DNA from: Paracoccus solventivorans
GTDB taxonomy: Bacteria; Pseudomonadota; Alphaproteobacteria; Rhodobacterales; Rhodobacteraceae
Direction of reading: 5' to 3'
Assembly (NCBI RefSeq): GCF_900142875.1
Contig: NZ_FRCK01000003.1
Location: 62,001 to 126,000, forward strand
DNA: 64,000 bases
The notes below the pieces were generated by a model. That model was not told the origin of the DNA. It saw nothing but the letters and a program-made list of their open reading frames with translations, and did no database searches. A program made the translations under genes and the position numbers. This document shows, one piece after another, positions 1 through 8,431 of the stretch; the first letter of the stretch is position 1; the number at the start of each line of letters is the position of its first letter.

Positions 1-816
1 GGCATCGACGTGGCGGAAGTGCGGGCAGAGCACCCCGAGCTGATCTGGTGCGACATCGGCGCGTTCGGCAAGTCGGGGCCGCTGGCGGCCAAGCCGGGCT
101 ACGATCCGCTGGCGCAGGCCTCGTCCGGGATCATGTCGGTGACCGGCGAGGCGGACCGGCCGCCGGTGCGGGTCGGGGTGTCGCTGGTCGACATGGGCTC
201 GGGGATGTGGACGGTGATCGGCCTGCTCGCCGCGCTGGTCGAGCGGCAGAAGACCGGGCAGGGGGCGCATGTCGCGACCTCGCTTTTCGAGACGGGGCTG
301 GCCTGGATGACCATTCCGCTGGCCGCCCATGCCGTCTCGGGCGAGGTGCGCAAGCCGCATGGCTCGGGGCTGGCCGAGATCGTGCCCTATCAGGCGTTCG
401 AGGCCGCCGATGGCCAGGTGATGATCGCCGCCGGCAACGACCGGCTGTTCGCCCGCCTGTGCGAGGCAATCCCCGGCCTTGCCGGGTTGGGCGCGGATGA
501 GCGTTTCCGGCAGAACCGCGGCCGCGTGATGCTGCGCGACGAGCTGATCCCGCAGATCGAGGCGGCGATCGGGCGGCTGCGCGTGGCCGAGGTCGCGGCG
601 CTGCTTGACGCCGCGCAGGTGCCGAACTGCCCGCTTCTGCGCGTCGATCAGGTCTGGACCCATCCGCAGACCGAGGCGGTCGGCATCCTGACCCCGGCGG
701 GCGGTCACCGCTGGGTGGGGCTACCCTTTTCCATCGACGACCATCGCCCGTCCTCGGGCGGGGTGGCGCCGCGGCTTGGCGCGCAGGACCAGACAATCCG
801 GCAGGAATTGCAATGA
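1..816 (+). CDS. CaiB/BaiF-family CoA-transferase, 5' end outside window
   Basis: Class III CoA-transferase that would move CoA between carboxylic acids. The reading frame is open from base 1, so the start lies upstream; about 271 residues are seen of a family usually near 380-400. Family landmarks are PGYDPLAQA followed by SGIMSVTGE and VRVGVSLVDMGSGMW. The Asp coded at 190-192 sits where formyl-CoA transferase has its nucleophilic Asp, so the catalytic residue is retained. The stop overlaps the next start (ATGA at 813-816), so it is translationally coupled to an enoyl-CoA hydratase. It probably activates the substrate of the downstream cluster as a CoA thioester; the acid is not known. Confidence 0.9.
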   Translation, partial: GIDVAEVRAEHPELIWCDIGAFGKSGPLAAKPGYDPLAQASSGIMSVTGEADRPPVRVGVSLVDMGSGMWTVIGLLAALVERQKTGQGAHVATSLFETGLAWMTIPLAAHAVSGEVRKPHGSGLAEIVPYQAFEAADGQVMIAAGNDRLFARLCEAIPGLAGLGADERFRQNRGRVMLRDELIPQIEAAIGRLRVAEVAALLDAAQVPNCPLLRVDQVWTHPQTEAVGILTPAGGHRWVGLPFSIDDHRPSSGGVAPRLGAQDQTIRQELQ

Positions 817-1607
817 CACAAGCATATGAAACCCTTCTGGTCGAACGCATCGACGACCATGTTCTGCTGTTGACGCTGAACCGGCCCCAGGCCGCCAATG
901 CGATGAACACCCGCATGGGCGAAGAGCTGATGGACCTGTTCGAGCGCTTTCAGCTGGACAGCGACGGGGTGCGCGCCATCGTGGTGACCGGGGCCGGCGA
1001 CAAGGCATTCTGCGCCGGCGGCGACCTGAAAGAGCGCAACGGCATGAGCGATGCGCAATGGCTGCGCCAGCACGCCATGTTCGAGCGCATGCTGCGCGCC
1101 ATCATCGCCTGTCCGATCCCGGTGATCGGAGCGATCAACGGCGCGGCCTATGGCGGCGGCTGCGAGATCACCGCGGCGCTGGATTTCGCCTATGCCGCGG
1201 ACAACGCCCGCTTTGCGCTGACCGAGGTCACGCTGGGGATCATGCCGGGCGCCGGCGGCACCCAGAACCTGCCCCGCGCCATGGGCGAGCGGCGCGCCAA
1301 GGAGGTGATCCTGACCGGGCTGCCGTTCACGGCCGCCGACGCCTGCGACTGGGGGCTGGTCAACCGCGTCCTGCCGCAGGCGGAACTGCTGGATGCGGCA
1401 CTGGCCATCGCGCGGCGCATCGCCGGCAATGCGCCGATCTCGGTGCGCCAGGCCAAGCAGTCGATCACCCGCGGGATGCAGATGTCGCTGGCCGACGGGC
1501 TCGCCTTCGAGATCGAGTGCTACAACCGCATGGTCAGCACCGAGGACCGGCTGGAAGGCATCCGCGCCTTCAACGAAAAGCGCAAACCGCAATTCCGGGG
1601 GGTCTGA
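813..1607 (+). CDS. enoyl-CoA hydratase/isomerase (crotonase) family protein
   Basis: Crotonase-fold protein of 264 residues, normal length for a monofunctional enoyl-CoA hydratase. The oxyanion-hole segment AFCAGGDLKE and the GGGCEI and TEVTLGIMPGAGGTQ blocks are present. Glu118 and Glu138 occupy the positions and 20-residue spacing of the two catalytic glutamates of rat enoyl-CoA hydratase, so hydratase chemistry is likely rather than only isomerase activity. It begins inside the stop of the CoA-transferase and ends one base before the HMG-CoA-lyase-like gene. Inferred role: hydrate an alpha,beta-unsaturated acyl-CoA to a 3-hydroxyacyl-CoA that the next enzyme cleaves. Confidence 0.92.
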   Translation: MTQAYETLLVERIDDHVLLLTLNRPQAANAMNTRMGEELMDLFERFQLDSDGVRAIVVTGAGDKAFCAGGDLKERNGMSDAQWLRQHAMFERMLRAIIACPIPVIGAINGAAYGGGCEITAALDFAYAADNARFALTEVTLGIMPGAGGTQNLPRAMGERRAKEVILTGLPFTAADACDWGLVNRVLPQAELLDAALAIARRIAGNAPISVRQAKQSITRGMQMSLADGLAFEIECYNRMVSTEDRLEGIRAFNEKRKPQFRGV

Positions 1608-1608
1608 G

Positions 1609-2532
1609 ATGGCAGAACGGGTAACCCTGCGCGAGGTCGGGCTGCGCGACGGCATCCAGATGGCGGCCAGATTCCTTCCCACCGAACGCAAGCGCGAATG
1701 GGCGTTCCGGCTGCGCGATGCCGGGCTGCGCGAGATCGAACTGACCTCTTTCGTGCCGGCCAAGGTGGTGCCGCAATTCGCCGATGCCGCGGAACTGGCC
1801 CGGGTCGTCCCGGAACTGGACGGGGTGGTCGCCTCGGCGCTGGTCCCGAACCTGAAGGGCGCGGAAAACGCCCTGGCGGCGGGCATAAGGCATCTCAATT
1901 TCGTGCTGTCGATTTCCGAGGCGCACAGCCTTGCCAATGTGCGGCGCACCACCGACGAGGCCATCGCCGAGTTCCACCGCATCGTGGCGCTGAAGGACAG
2001 CGTCGCCGGGCGCGACATGGTGCTGGGCGTCGGGCTTGCCACCAGTTTCGGCTGCACCCTTCAGGGGGCGGTCGATCCCGGCCGCGTCCTTGAAGTGGCC
2101 CGGATCGTGGTTGCGGGCGGCGCGGACGAGCTGATCGTCGCGGATACGGTCGGCTACGGCAATCCGGCGCAGGTGCGCGACATGCTGCCGCCGATCATCG
2201 ACATCGCCGCCGGCCGCCGGGTGATCTGCCATTTCCACGACACGCGGGGCCTTGGCCTCGCCAATGTCGCGGCGGCGCTGGAAACCGGGGTGCGGGCGTT
2301 CGACAGCTCGCTTGCCGGTCTGGGGGGCTGTCCCTTCGCCCCCGGCGCCACCGGCAACATCAACACCGAAGACACCGCCTTCATGCTGGAAAGCATGGGC
2401 TTTGCCACCGGGATCGACATCGGCGCCCTGCTGGATCTGCGCCGCGACGTCGAAAGCTGGCTGGGGGATGAGCGCTATAGCGGCGCCATCGCCCGCGCCG
2501 GATTGCCCAAGACCTATCAGCCCGTTGCATGA
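1609..2532 (+). CDS. HMG-CoA lyase-like protein
   Basis: TIM-barrel lyase of 307 residues, the usual size for hydroxymethylglutaryl-CoA lyase. Seen: an N-terminal LREVGLRDGIQ matching the metal/CoA-binding RDGLQ block, CHFHDTRG with the metal-ligand His-x-His, and the signature GLGGCPFAPGATGN carrying the active-site Cys at residue 241. The ATG at 1609 is preferred over upstream in-frame codons because homology starts there and it directly follows the hydratase stop. The family splits 3-hydroxy-3-methylglutaryl-CoA into acetyl-CoA and acetoacetate, but some members cleave other 3-hydroxy-3-methyl acyl-CoAs. With no 3-methylcrotonyl-CoA carboxylase in the window, the true substrate is open. 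Confidence 0.9.
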   Translation: MAERVTLREVGLRDGIQMAARFLPTERKREWAFRLRDAGLREIELTSFVPAKVVPQFADAAELARVVPELDGVVASALVPNLKGAENALAAGIRHLNFVLSISEAHSLANVRRTTDEAIAEFHRIVALKDSVAGRDMVLGVGLATSFGCTLQGAVDPGRVLEVARIVVAGGADELIVADTVGYGNPAQVRDMLPPIIDIAAGRRVICHFHDTRGLGLANVAAALETGVRAFDSSLAGLGGCPFAPGATGNINTEDTAFMLESMGFATGIDIGALLDLRRDVESWLGDERYSGAIARAGLPKTYQPVA

Positions 2533-2545
2533 AAGACCCGCAGGA

Positions 2546-3724
2546 ATGAACCAGGACCCCGTCAGCCTCGACCTTGGCGAAGACTATCCCGAACTTCGCG
2601 ACTCGATCCGCCGCATCTGCGCCCGCTATCCGCTGGACTACTGGGCCCGGCTGGATGAAGAGTCGGGCTATCCGACCGAGTTCGTGGCGGAACTGACCGA
2701 AGGCGGGTTCCTTGCGGCGCTGATCCCCGAGGAATATGGTGGCGCCGGCCTGCCCCTGCGGGCGGCGGCCGTGGTCCTTGAGGAGATCAACGCCAGCGGC
2801 TGTCAGGCCAGCCCCGCCCATGCGCAGATGTACATCATGGGCACGCTGCTGCGCCACGGAACCGAGGAACAGAAGCGCAAATACCTGCCGGAAATCGCCG
2901 CGGGCACGCTGCGGCTGCAAGCCTTCGGCGTGACCGAGCCGACCACGGGTTCCGACACCACCCAGCTCAAGACCCGCGCGGTGCGGGATGGCGACCATTA
3001 CGTGATCGACGGCCAGAAGGTCTTCACCTCGCGCGCGCTCTATTCCGACCTGATGCTGCTGCTGGCGCGCACCACGCCGCTGGACCAGGTGGCGAAAAAG
3101 ACCGACGGCATCTCGGTCTTCCTGATCGACCTGCGCGAGGCGCGCGGCAACGGCGTCGAGATCCGCCCGATCCGGGCGCTGATGAACCACAACACCACCG
3201 AGGTCTTCATCGAGAACCTGCGGGTCCCCGCCTCGGCGCTGGTGGGTGAAGAGGGCAGGGGCTTTCGCTACATCCTCGACGGCATGAATGCCGAGCGGAT
3301 CCTGGTCGCCTCGGAATGCGTGGGCGACGGGCGCTACATGATCCGGCGCGCGGTGGAATATGCCGGCGAGCGGGTGGTGTTCGGCCGGCCGATCGGCGCG
3401 AACCAGGGGGTGCAGTTCCCCATCGCCCGCGCCCATGTCGAGCTTGAGGCCGCCGATCTGATGGCCCGCAAGGCGGCGGCGTTGTTCGACGCCCACCAGC
3501 CCTGCGGGGCCGAGGCGAACATGGCCAAGCATCTGGCCGCCGAGGCGACCTGGAAGGCCGCCGATACCGCGCTGCAGACCTTTGGCGGCTTCGGCTACGC
3601 CAGCGAATACGGGATCGAGCGCAAATGGCGCGAATGCCGGATCTACCAGACCGCGCCGATCTCGACCAACCTGGTGCTGGCTTATGTGGGGCAGCACGTC
3701 CTCGGCCTGCCGCGGTCCTATTGA
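2546..3724 (+). CDS. acyl-CoA dehydrogenase
   Basis: FAD-dependent acyl-CoA dehydrogenase of 392 residues, normal length. Visible landmarks are FGVTEPTTGSD (FAD/substrate block), the helix with DGMNAERILVA, FGRPIG and the C-terminal FGGFGYASEYGIERKWRECRIYQ. Medium-chain enzymes carry the catalytic Glu in YEGT near the C-terminus; here that segment reads YQTAPIST and lacks it. Glu250 in NAER lies where isovaleryl-CoA dehydrogenase has its catalytic base, suggesting a branched or bulky substrate. The ATG lies 13 bases after the lyase stop. It would introduce the double bond that the clustered hydratase uses. Confidence 0.9.
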   Translation: MNQDPVSLDLGEDYPELRDSIRRICARYPLDYWARLDEESGYPTEFVAELTEGGFLAALIPEEYGGAGLPLRAAAVVLEEINASGCQASPAHAQMYIMGTLLRHGTEEQKRKYLPEIAAGTLRLQAFGVTEPTTGSDTTQLKTRAVRDGDHYVIDGQKVFTSRALYSDLMLLLARTTPLDQVAKKTDGISVFLIDLREARGNGVEIRPIRALMNHNTTEVFIENLRVPASALVGEEGRGFRYILDGMNAERILVASECVGDGRYMIRRAVEYAGERVVFGRPIGANQGVQFPIARAHVELEAADLMARKAAALFDAHQPCGAEANMAKHLAAEATWKAADTALQTFGGFGYASEYGIERKWRECRIYQTAPISTNLVLAYVGQHVLGLPRSY

Positions 3725-3731
3725 GGCGGCC

Positions 3732-5087
3732 ATGGACAGCATCACCCTGAAGGCTGCGCAATTCGTCACCGGCTTCGATGCCGGCACGGCGCCCGAGGCC
3801 GCCCGGCACGCGGCGCGGATCGGCTTTGTCGACTGCATCGGCTGCATGCTGGCCGGCGCGGCAGAACCCGCCGTCGAACTGGCGGCGGTGATCGCCACGC
3901 CCATGCCGGGCAGCAACGAGGCGGCGCCCGCCGTCAACGGCAGGTTCTACGGCGCCGGGGATGCGGCGCTGATCAACGGCGTGGCCGGGCATGTGCTGGA
4001 TTTCGACGATGTGGCGCTGGCCGGCCATCCCAGCACCGTGCTGGTGCCGACGATCCTGGCGCTGGGCCATGAGCGGCACTCGACCGGCGCCGAGGCGCTG
4101 GCCGCCTGGCTGGCCGGTTATGAGCTTTGGGCGCATCTGGACGAGATCGAGCCCGGCCATCTGCACGACCGCGGCTTTCACCCGACCGCGGTGATGGGGA
4201 CGCTGGCCTGCGCCGCGGCGGCGGCAAGGCTGCTGGGGCTGAACGTCGGACAGACCCGGCACGCTCTGGCGATCGCGGCCTCGCTGGCCGCGGGGCTGGT
4301 GGCGAACTTCGGCTCGATGACGAAATCGCTGCACGCCGGGCGGACCGCGCAATCGGGCATCCATGCCGCGCGGCTGGCAAGCGCCGGCTATACCGGCAGC
4401 GCCGATGTGTTCGAGCATCGCACCGGGTTCCTGCGCGCCTTTTCGCCCTCGGGGACACCGCAGCTGGACCCGGCCGGGTTTCGGATCGGAGAGGTCTCGC
4501 TGGCCGAAAGATACGGGGTCAATCTCAAGCGCTACCCGACCTGCTATGCCACCCATCGCGCGCTGGACGCGATGCTGGATCTGGTCCGGCAGCACGATCT
4601 TGCACCCGATACGGTTGAAACGATCCACGTCCACACCGGCGCCACGCAAAAGCTGATGCTGCGCAACAGCCGCCCGCAGACCGGGCTGGAGGCCAAGTTC
4701 TCGATGGAGTTCGCCATGGCCGGGGCGGTCGTGCAGCGCCGGCTGGGGCTGGACGAGCTGACCGACGGCTTCGTGCAGCGCCCCGAGGTGCAGGCGCTGC
4801 TGGAACGGGTCGAGGTCACCGCCAGCGAGGACAAGGCCGGCGCCGACCTGCCGAATGCGCCCTTCGATCTGGTCTGGGTCGATACCACCGACGGCCGGGT
4901 CCTGCGCCACGCGCCGGTCGCACACGCGCGCGGCAGCTGGCAGTTGCCGCTGGAGCGCGCGGAAATCCGCGACAAGTTCCTGGATTGCGCCAGCCGCAAG
5001 CTGCCGCAGGCGCGTGCGGGGCAGCTGTTCGACAGGCTCTGGGCGCTGGAAGATATCCGCGATTTGCGTGAGATAGCACTGATATGA
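3732..5087 (+). CDS. MmgE/PrpD family protein (copy 1)
   Basis: Protein of 451 residues belonging to the MmgE/PrpD fold, which includes 2-methylcitrate dehydratase, cis-aconitate decarboxylase and epimerases. Supporting segments: FVDCIGCMLAGAAEPAV near the N-terminus, GHVLDFDDVALAGHPSTVLVPTILALG (the conserved D-F-D-D and HPS motif), FGSMTKSLHAGR, and KRYPTCYATHRALDAML. Start ATG at 3732, seven bases after the dehydrogenase stop. A second diverged member lies at 9221. Substrate not predictable from sequence; dehydration, decarboxylation or epimerisation of a branched acid are all possible. Its stop overlaps an alternative upstream start of the following hydrolase. Confidence 0.87.
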   Translation: MDSITLKAAQFVTGFDAGTAPEAARHAARIGFVDCIGCMLAGAAEPAVELAAVIATPMPGSNEAAPAVNGRFYGAGDAALINGVAGHVLDFDDVALAGHPSTVLVPTILALGHERHSTGAEALAAWLAGYELWAHLDEIEPGHLHDRGFHPTAVMGTLACAAAAARLLGLNVGQTRHALAIAASLAAGLVANFGSMTKSLHAGRTAQSGIHAARLASAGYTGSADVFEHRTGFLRAFSPSGTPQLDPAGFRIGEVSLAERYGVNLKRYPTCYATHRALDAMLDLVRQHDLAPDTVETIHVHTGATQKLMLRNSRPQTGLEAKFSMEFAMAGAVVQRRLGLDELTDGFVQRPEVQALLERVEVTASEDKAGADLPNAPFDLVWVDTTDGRVLRHAPVAHARGSWQLPLERAEIRDKFLDCASRKLPQARAGQLFDRLWALEDIRDLREIALI

Positions 5088-5149
5088 TTTCGCGTCCCCG
5101 CCGTTCGGGCGGCGGGGCACCCCTCTGCAGTCAAGATGCGAAGGCCAAG

Positions 5150-6040
5150 ATGAACCAGCTGCCGACACGACAGATCCCCGGCGTCTACCATCGTCGCTTC
5201 GGCGAGGTGCTGGTGACCGCCTTGTCCGACGGCTTCGTCGAAATGGGCTACGATATCTTCCGCGAGTTCTCGCGCGACGAGGTGGACCGGATGATGGCGC
5301 GCGATCACCGCCTCTCGCCGCCCCGCATCTCGGTCAACTGCTTTCTTCTGCGCGGCCCGATGGGGCGGGTGCTGATCGACACCGGCTCGCAGGACAATTT
5401 CGGCCCCACCGCGGGCAAGCTGTTTGAAAACCTTGCCGCCGCGGGCGTGGATCCGGCCAGCATCGAGCATGTGCTGCTGACCCATTGCCACCCGGACCAT
5501 TCCGCCGGGCTGACCGATACGCGGGACGGCAGGCGCCTGTTCCCCAATGCCCGGCTGATCGTGAACCGCAAGGAGATCGCGCATTGGTTTTCGGACGAGG
5601 AACGCGACCGCGCGGATGAGCGCAAGCGGCTGCGCTATTTCGACTGGACGCGCGCGCAGGTCGGCCCCTATCGCGACGCCGGGCTGCTGGACGAGGCCGG
5701 GGACGGCGACGAGGTGCTGCCGGGCATCACCCTGCTGGAATGCGCCGGCCACACGCCCGGCCATTCGACCTGGGCGATCCGTTCGCAGGGGCGGCAGATG
5801 ATCGTCTGGGGCGATCTCGCCCATGTCCCCGAGGTGCAGGTGGCGCGTCCCGGCGTCTCGATGAGCTTCGATCATGACCCCGACCTGGCGGCGCGCAACC
5901 GGATCGCGCTTTTGCAGCGCATCCATGACGAGGACATGCTGGTCGCCGGGATGCATATCCATTTTCCCGGCTTCGGATGGCTTATGCGCGACGGCGACGG
6001 CTGGCGTATCGCGACCGAGCAATGGGCCTTCGAGATCTGA
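5150..6040 (+). CDS. MBL-fold metallo-hydrolase (copy 1)
   Basis: Metallo-beta-lactamase-fold hydrolase of 296 residues. Zinc motif H112-C-H114-P-D116-H117 in LLTHCHPDHSAGL, later ligands in CAGHTPGHS, the conserved GDLAHVPEVQ, and a terminal GMHIHFPGFG. The start at 5150 is chosen because AAGG at about 5141 gives a ribosome site and the paralogue at 13328 begins at the equivalent point; an in-frame ATG at 5084 overlapping the preceding stop would add 22 residues. The family includes lactonases, thioesterases and arylsulfatase-like enzymes; a ring-opening lactone or ester hydrolysis would fit the cluster but is inferred. Confidence 0.88.
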   Translation: MNQLPTRQIPGVYHRRFGEVLVTALSDGFVEMGYDIFREFSRDEVDRMMARDHRLSPPRISVNCFLLRGPMGRVLIDTGSQDNFGPTAGKLFENLAAAGVDPASIEHVLLTHCHPDHSAGLTDTRDGRRLFPNARLIVNRKEIAHWFSDEERDRADERKRLRYFDWTRAQVGPYRDAGLLDEAGDGDEVLPGITLLECAGHTPGHSTWAIRSQGRQMIVWGDLAHVPEVQVARPGVSMSFDHDPDLAARNRIALLQRIHDEDMLVAGMHIHFPGFGWLMRDGDGWRIATEQWAFEI

Positions 6041-6057
6041 GCGGAAAAGGGCAGGAC

Positions 6058-7089
6058 ATGGCACGAACCCCCACCATCCGCGAGGTCGCGAAACTGGCGA
6101 AAGTGTCGATCGGCACGGTGTCGCGGGTCATCAACGAGGCGACGGACGTCACCCCGCATATCCGCAAGGCCGTCGAAAGCGCCATCGAGGAACTGGGCTA
6201 CGTGCCCAATGCCGCCGCGAAATCCATGCGGATGGGGCGCAGCCGCACGGTGGGGTGCATCCTGCGCGAGATCAACATCGCCCAGCTGGGCGGCTTCGTC
6301 TCGACCGCGCAGAACGCGTTCATGGAGGCGGGCTACGCCCTGCTGATCGCCAATTCCGAAGGGCGCCGCCAGCGCGAGATCGAGCTTTTGCGCAGCTTTT
6401 CCTCGGGGCAGGTCGACGGGGTGCTGATGGGCCCCTACACCCCCATTGAGGGCGAGTTCGAAGAGATCCTGCGCGACCTGCCAGTGCCGCTGGTGATGAT
6501 CGACCGCGACCAGCCGGCGTGGTGCGAGGCGGTCTATGCCGACCACGAGGGCGGAACCCACAAGGCCACCAGCCATCTGCTGCGCCTGGGCCATCGCCGC
6601 ATCGCCATCCTGACCGGCCCGCGCCAGCTGCACCCCGGTGCCGCCCGCGTGCGGGGGTTCCTGCAGGCCCATGCCGACATGGGGATCGAGGCGGACCCCG
6701 CGCTGATCGTGGCCGAAAGCTTTCTGCGCGACCATGCCTATCGCGCCACATCCTCGCTGCTGGGGCTGTCGAAACCGCCCACCGCGATCATCGCCGGCGG
6801 CATCGACATGCTGTCGGGCGTGCTGCGCGCCATCCGGACCCGCGGCCTGTCGATTCCCGACGATATTTCCGTGGTCGGATCGGGGCGCAACGACCTGAGC
6901 GACCTGCACCAGCCCCCGATCGGGGTCGTAAGCTGGGACCAGAACGAGGTGGGGGCAACGGCGGCGTCGCTGCTGCTCGACCTGATCACCCACGGCAAGA
7001 GGGAGGAGCCGCGCCGTGTCATCATACCCACGAGTTTCGACCCCCAAGGGTCCTGCATGCCGCCGCGCCAGGCGGAAGGCCGGGACTGA
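6058..7089 (+). CDS. LacI-family transcriptional regulator
   Basis: 343-residue LacI/GalR-type repressor. The helix-turn-helix is at residues 5-27 (TIREVAKLAKVSIGTVSRVIN), followed by the hinge helix YVPNAAAKSMRMG and a periplasmic-binding-protein-like effector domain with AILTGPRQ, SVVGSGRND and DQNEVGATAASLLLDLI. It sits inside the catabolic cluster on the same strand, 17 bases after the first MBL hydrolase, and is followed by a 150-base gap, so it likely controls the cluster in response to a pathway metabolite. The start at 6058 agrees with family length. LacI regulators usually sense sugars, so a non-sugar effector here would be noteworthy. Confidence 0.92.
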   Translation: MARTPTIREVAKLAKVSIGTVSRVINEATDVTPHIRKAVESAIEELGYVPNAAAKSMRMGRSRTVGCILREINIAQLGGFVSTAQNAFMEAGYALLIANSEGRRQREIELLRSFSSGQVDGVLMGPYTPIEGEFEEILRDLPVPLVMIDRDQPAWCEAVYADHEGGTHKATSHLLRLGHRRIAILTGPRQLHPGAARVRGFLQAHADMGIEADPALIVAESFLRDHAYRATSSLLGLSKPPTAIIAGGIDMLSGVLRAIRTRGLSIPDDISVVGSGRNDLSDLHQPPIGVVSWDQNEVGATAASLLLDLITHGKREEPRRVIIPTSFDPQGSCMPPRQAEGRD

Positions 7090-7175
7090 GGGGCAGCGCC
7101 GCGGCCGCTGAGCCCGGCGTAACGCCAAGATCTGCACATGCCGGGCGCCCTGCGGGGCGGGCGGGACCGGGCGGC

Positions 7176-7221
7176 CGCTGCGTCGCCCGGAACGGATATC
7201 TGCGTTCGCGGTGACGCAGCG
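7176..7221 (+). promoter_or_regulatory. inverted repeat in the leader of the OYE operon
   Basis: In the only sizeable gap inside the cluster (7090-7239) there is a perfect 9-bp inverted repeat, CGCTGCGTC at 7176-7184 and GACGCAGCG at 7213-7221, separated by 28 bases. It ends just upstream of the strong ribosome site GGAGAGG (7228-7234) of the reductase gene. It could be a leader hairpin or a regulator site; its arms do not resemble a classical LacI operator. Seen directly; function inferred. Confidence 0.35.
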
Positions 7222-7239
7222 CTGAATGGAGAGGTTGCA

Positions 7240-8430
7240 ATGGCCAGCGAAGTCAGACTTTTCACCCCTTTCACCCTGCGCGGCGTGACGCTGAAGAATC
7301 GTGTCGTCATCTCGCCCATGGGCACCTATTGCGCCGAGAACGGCCGGCTTCAGCCGTTCCATCACACCCATTATCCCGGCTTCGCGATGGGCGGCGCGGG
7401 GCTGGTCATGGTCGAGCAGACCTCGATCACCCGGCGCGGCCGGATTACCAACGGCGATCTGGGCATGTGGGAGGACGGGCAGATCGAGGGGATGCGCGCC
7501 CTGGCCAGCCACGTGAAAGCCTATGGCGCCCGCATCGGCATCCAGCTGAACCACGGCGGCCGCAAAAGCGCGATGCAGCGGGCGTTCCGCGGCAACGGTC
7601 CGCTGACCGAACGCGACCTGGCCGCCGGCGAAGAGATCTGGACCCCGCTGGCGCCCTCGGCCCTGCCCCTGGGCGAAGGCTGGCAGACCCCAGAGGAAAT
7701 CACCGCCGGGCAGCTTGACGGGTTGCGCGATGCCTGGGTCGCGGCGGCGCGGCGGGCGGTTCTTGCCGGCTTCGACCTGATCGAGATCCACATGGCGCAT
7801 GGCTATCTGTTGCAGAATTTCCTGTCGCCGCTCGCGAACCAGCGCCAGGACGGCTACGGCGGCAGCCTGGAAAACCGGATGTGCTTTCCGCTGGAGGTGG
7901 TCCGCGCCGTGCGCGAGGTCGTGCCCGCGTCCATGCCGCTGTTCGCCCGCATCTCGGCGACCGACTGGATCGACGGCGGCTGGACCATCGACGACAGCAT
8001 CGTGCTGGCGCGGGCGCTGCAAGAGGCCGGGATCGACCTGATCGACTGCTCGTCCGGCGGCAACCTGCGCACCGGCGCGACCAATTCCAGCCTCGGGCGC
8101 GGCCCGGGCTATCAGGTGCCCTTTGCCGACCGCATCCGCGCCGAGGCGGGTGTGGCTACGGCCGCGGTCGGCATGATCCGCACCCCGGAGTTCGCCGAGC
8201 GCATCCTGCAGGCCGGGCAGGCGGATCTGATCTGCATCGCCCGGCAGGCGCTGTTCGATCCGTTCTGGGCGCATCATGCGGCCGAGACGCTGGGGGTCAA
8301 TCAGGGCTTTGCCGACTGGACGCCGCAATATGGCTGGTGGCTGGAAAAATGGGCCAAGGCGCTGGCCGCCAATGGTGAATCGCCCATGGGCCCCGAGGTC
8401 TTCCCCCGGGCCGCCAACGCGGAGGCCTGA
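7240..8430 (+). CDS. Old Yellow Enzyme-type NADH:flavin oxidoreductase (copy 1)
   Basis: FMN-binding ene-reductase of 396 residues. Landmarks: N-terminal LKNRVVISPMGTY, NHGGR, EIHMAHGYLLQNFLSP with H184 and H187 (substrate anion binding) and Y189 (proton donor position), NQRQDGYGGSLENR, and the phosphate-binding VGMIR near the C-terminus. The Cys of the YqjM-type PMCMY motif is replaced by Gly (PMGTY), which should alter flavin potential or substrate contact. Start at 7240 is fixed by GGAGAGG six bases upstream. Likely reduces an activated C=C bond of a pathway intermediate. A close paralogue lies at 10588 with a racemase-like and a PrpD gene in between. Confidence 0.9.
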   Translation: MASEVRLFTPFTLRGVTLKNRVVISPMGTYCAENGRLQPFHHTHYPGFAMGGAGLVMVEQTSITRRGRITNGDLGMWEDGQIEGMRALASHVKAYGARIGIQLNHGGRKSAMQRAFRGNGPLTERDLAAGEEIWTPLAPSALPLGEGWQTPEEITAGQLDGLRDAWVAAARRAVLAGFDLIEIHMAHGYLLQNFLSPLANQRQDGYGGSLENRMCFPLEVVRAVREVVPASMPLFARISATDWIDGGWTIDDSIVLARALQEAGIDLIDCSSGGNLRTGATNSSLGRGPGYQVPFADRIRAEAGVATAAVGMIRTPEFAERILQAGQADLICIARQALFDPFWAHHAAETLGVNQGFADWTPQYGWWLEKWAKALAANGESPMGPEVFPRAANAEA

Positions 8431-8431
8431 C

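Noticed and set aside
705..2057. Long minus-strand open frame opposite the hydratase and lyase genes
   Set aside because: His/Arg/Gly-rich translation without a family; typical antisense shadow of GC-rich coding DNA.
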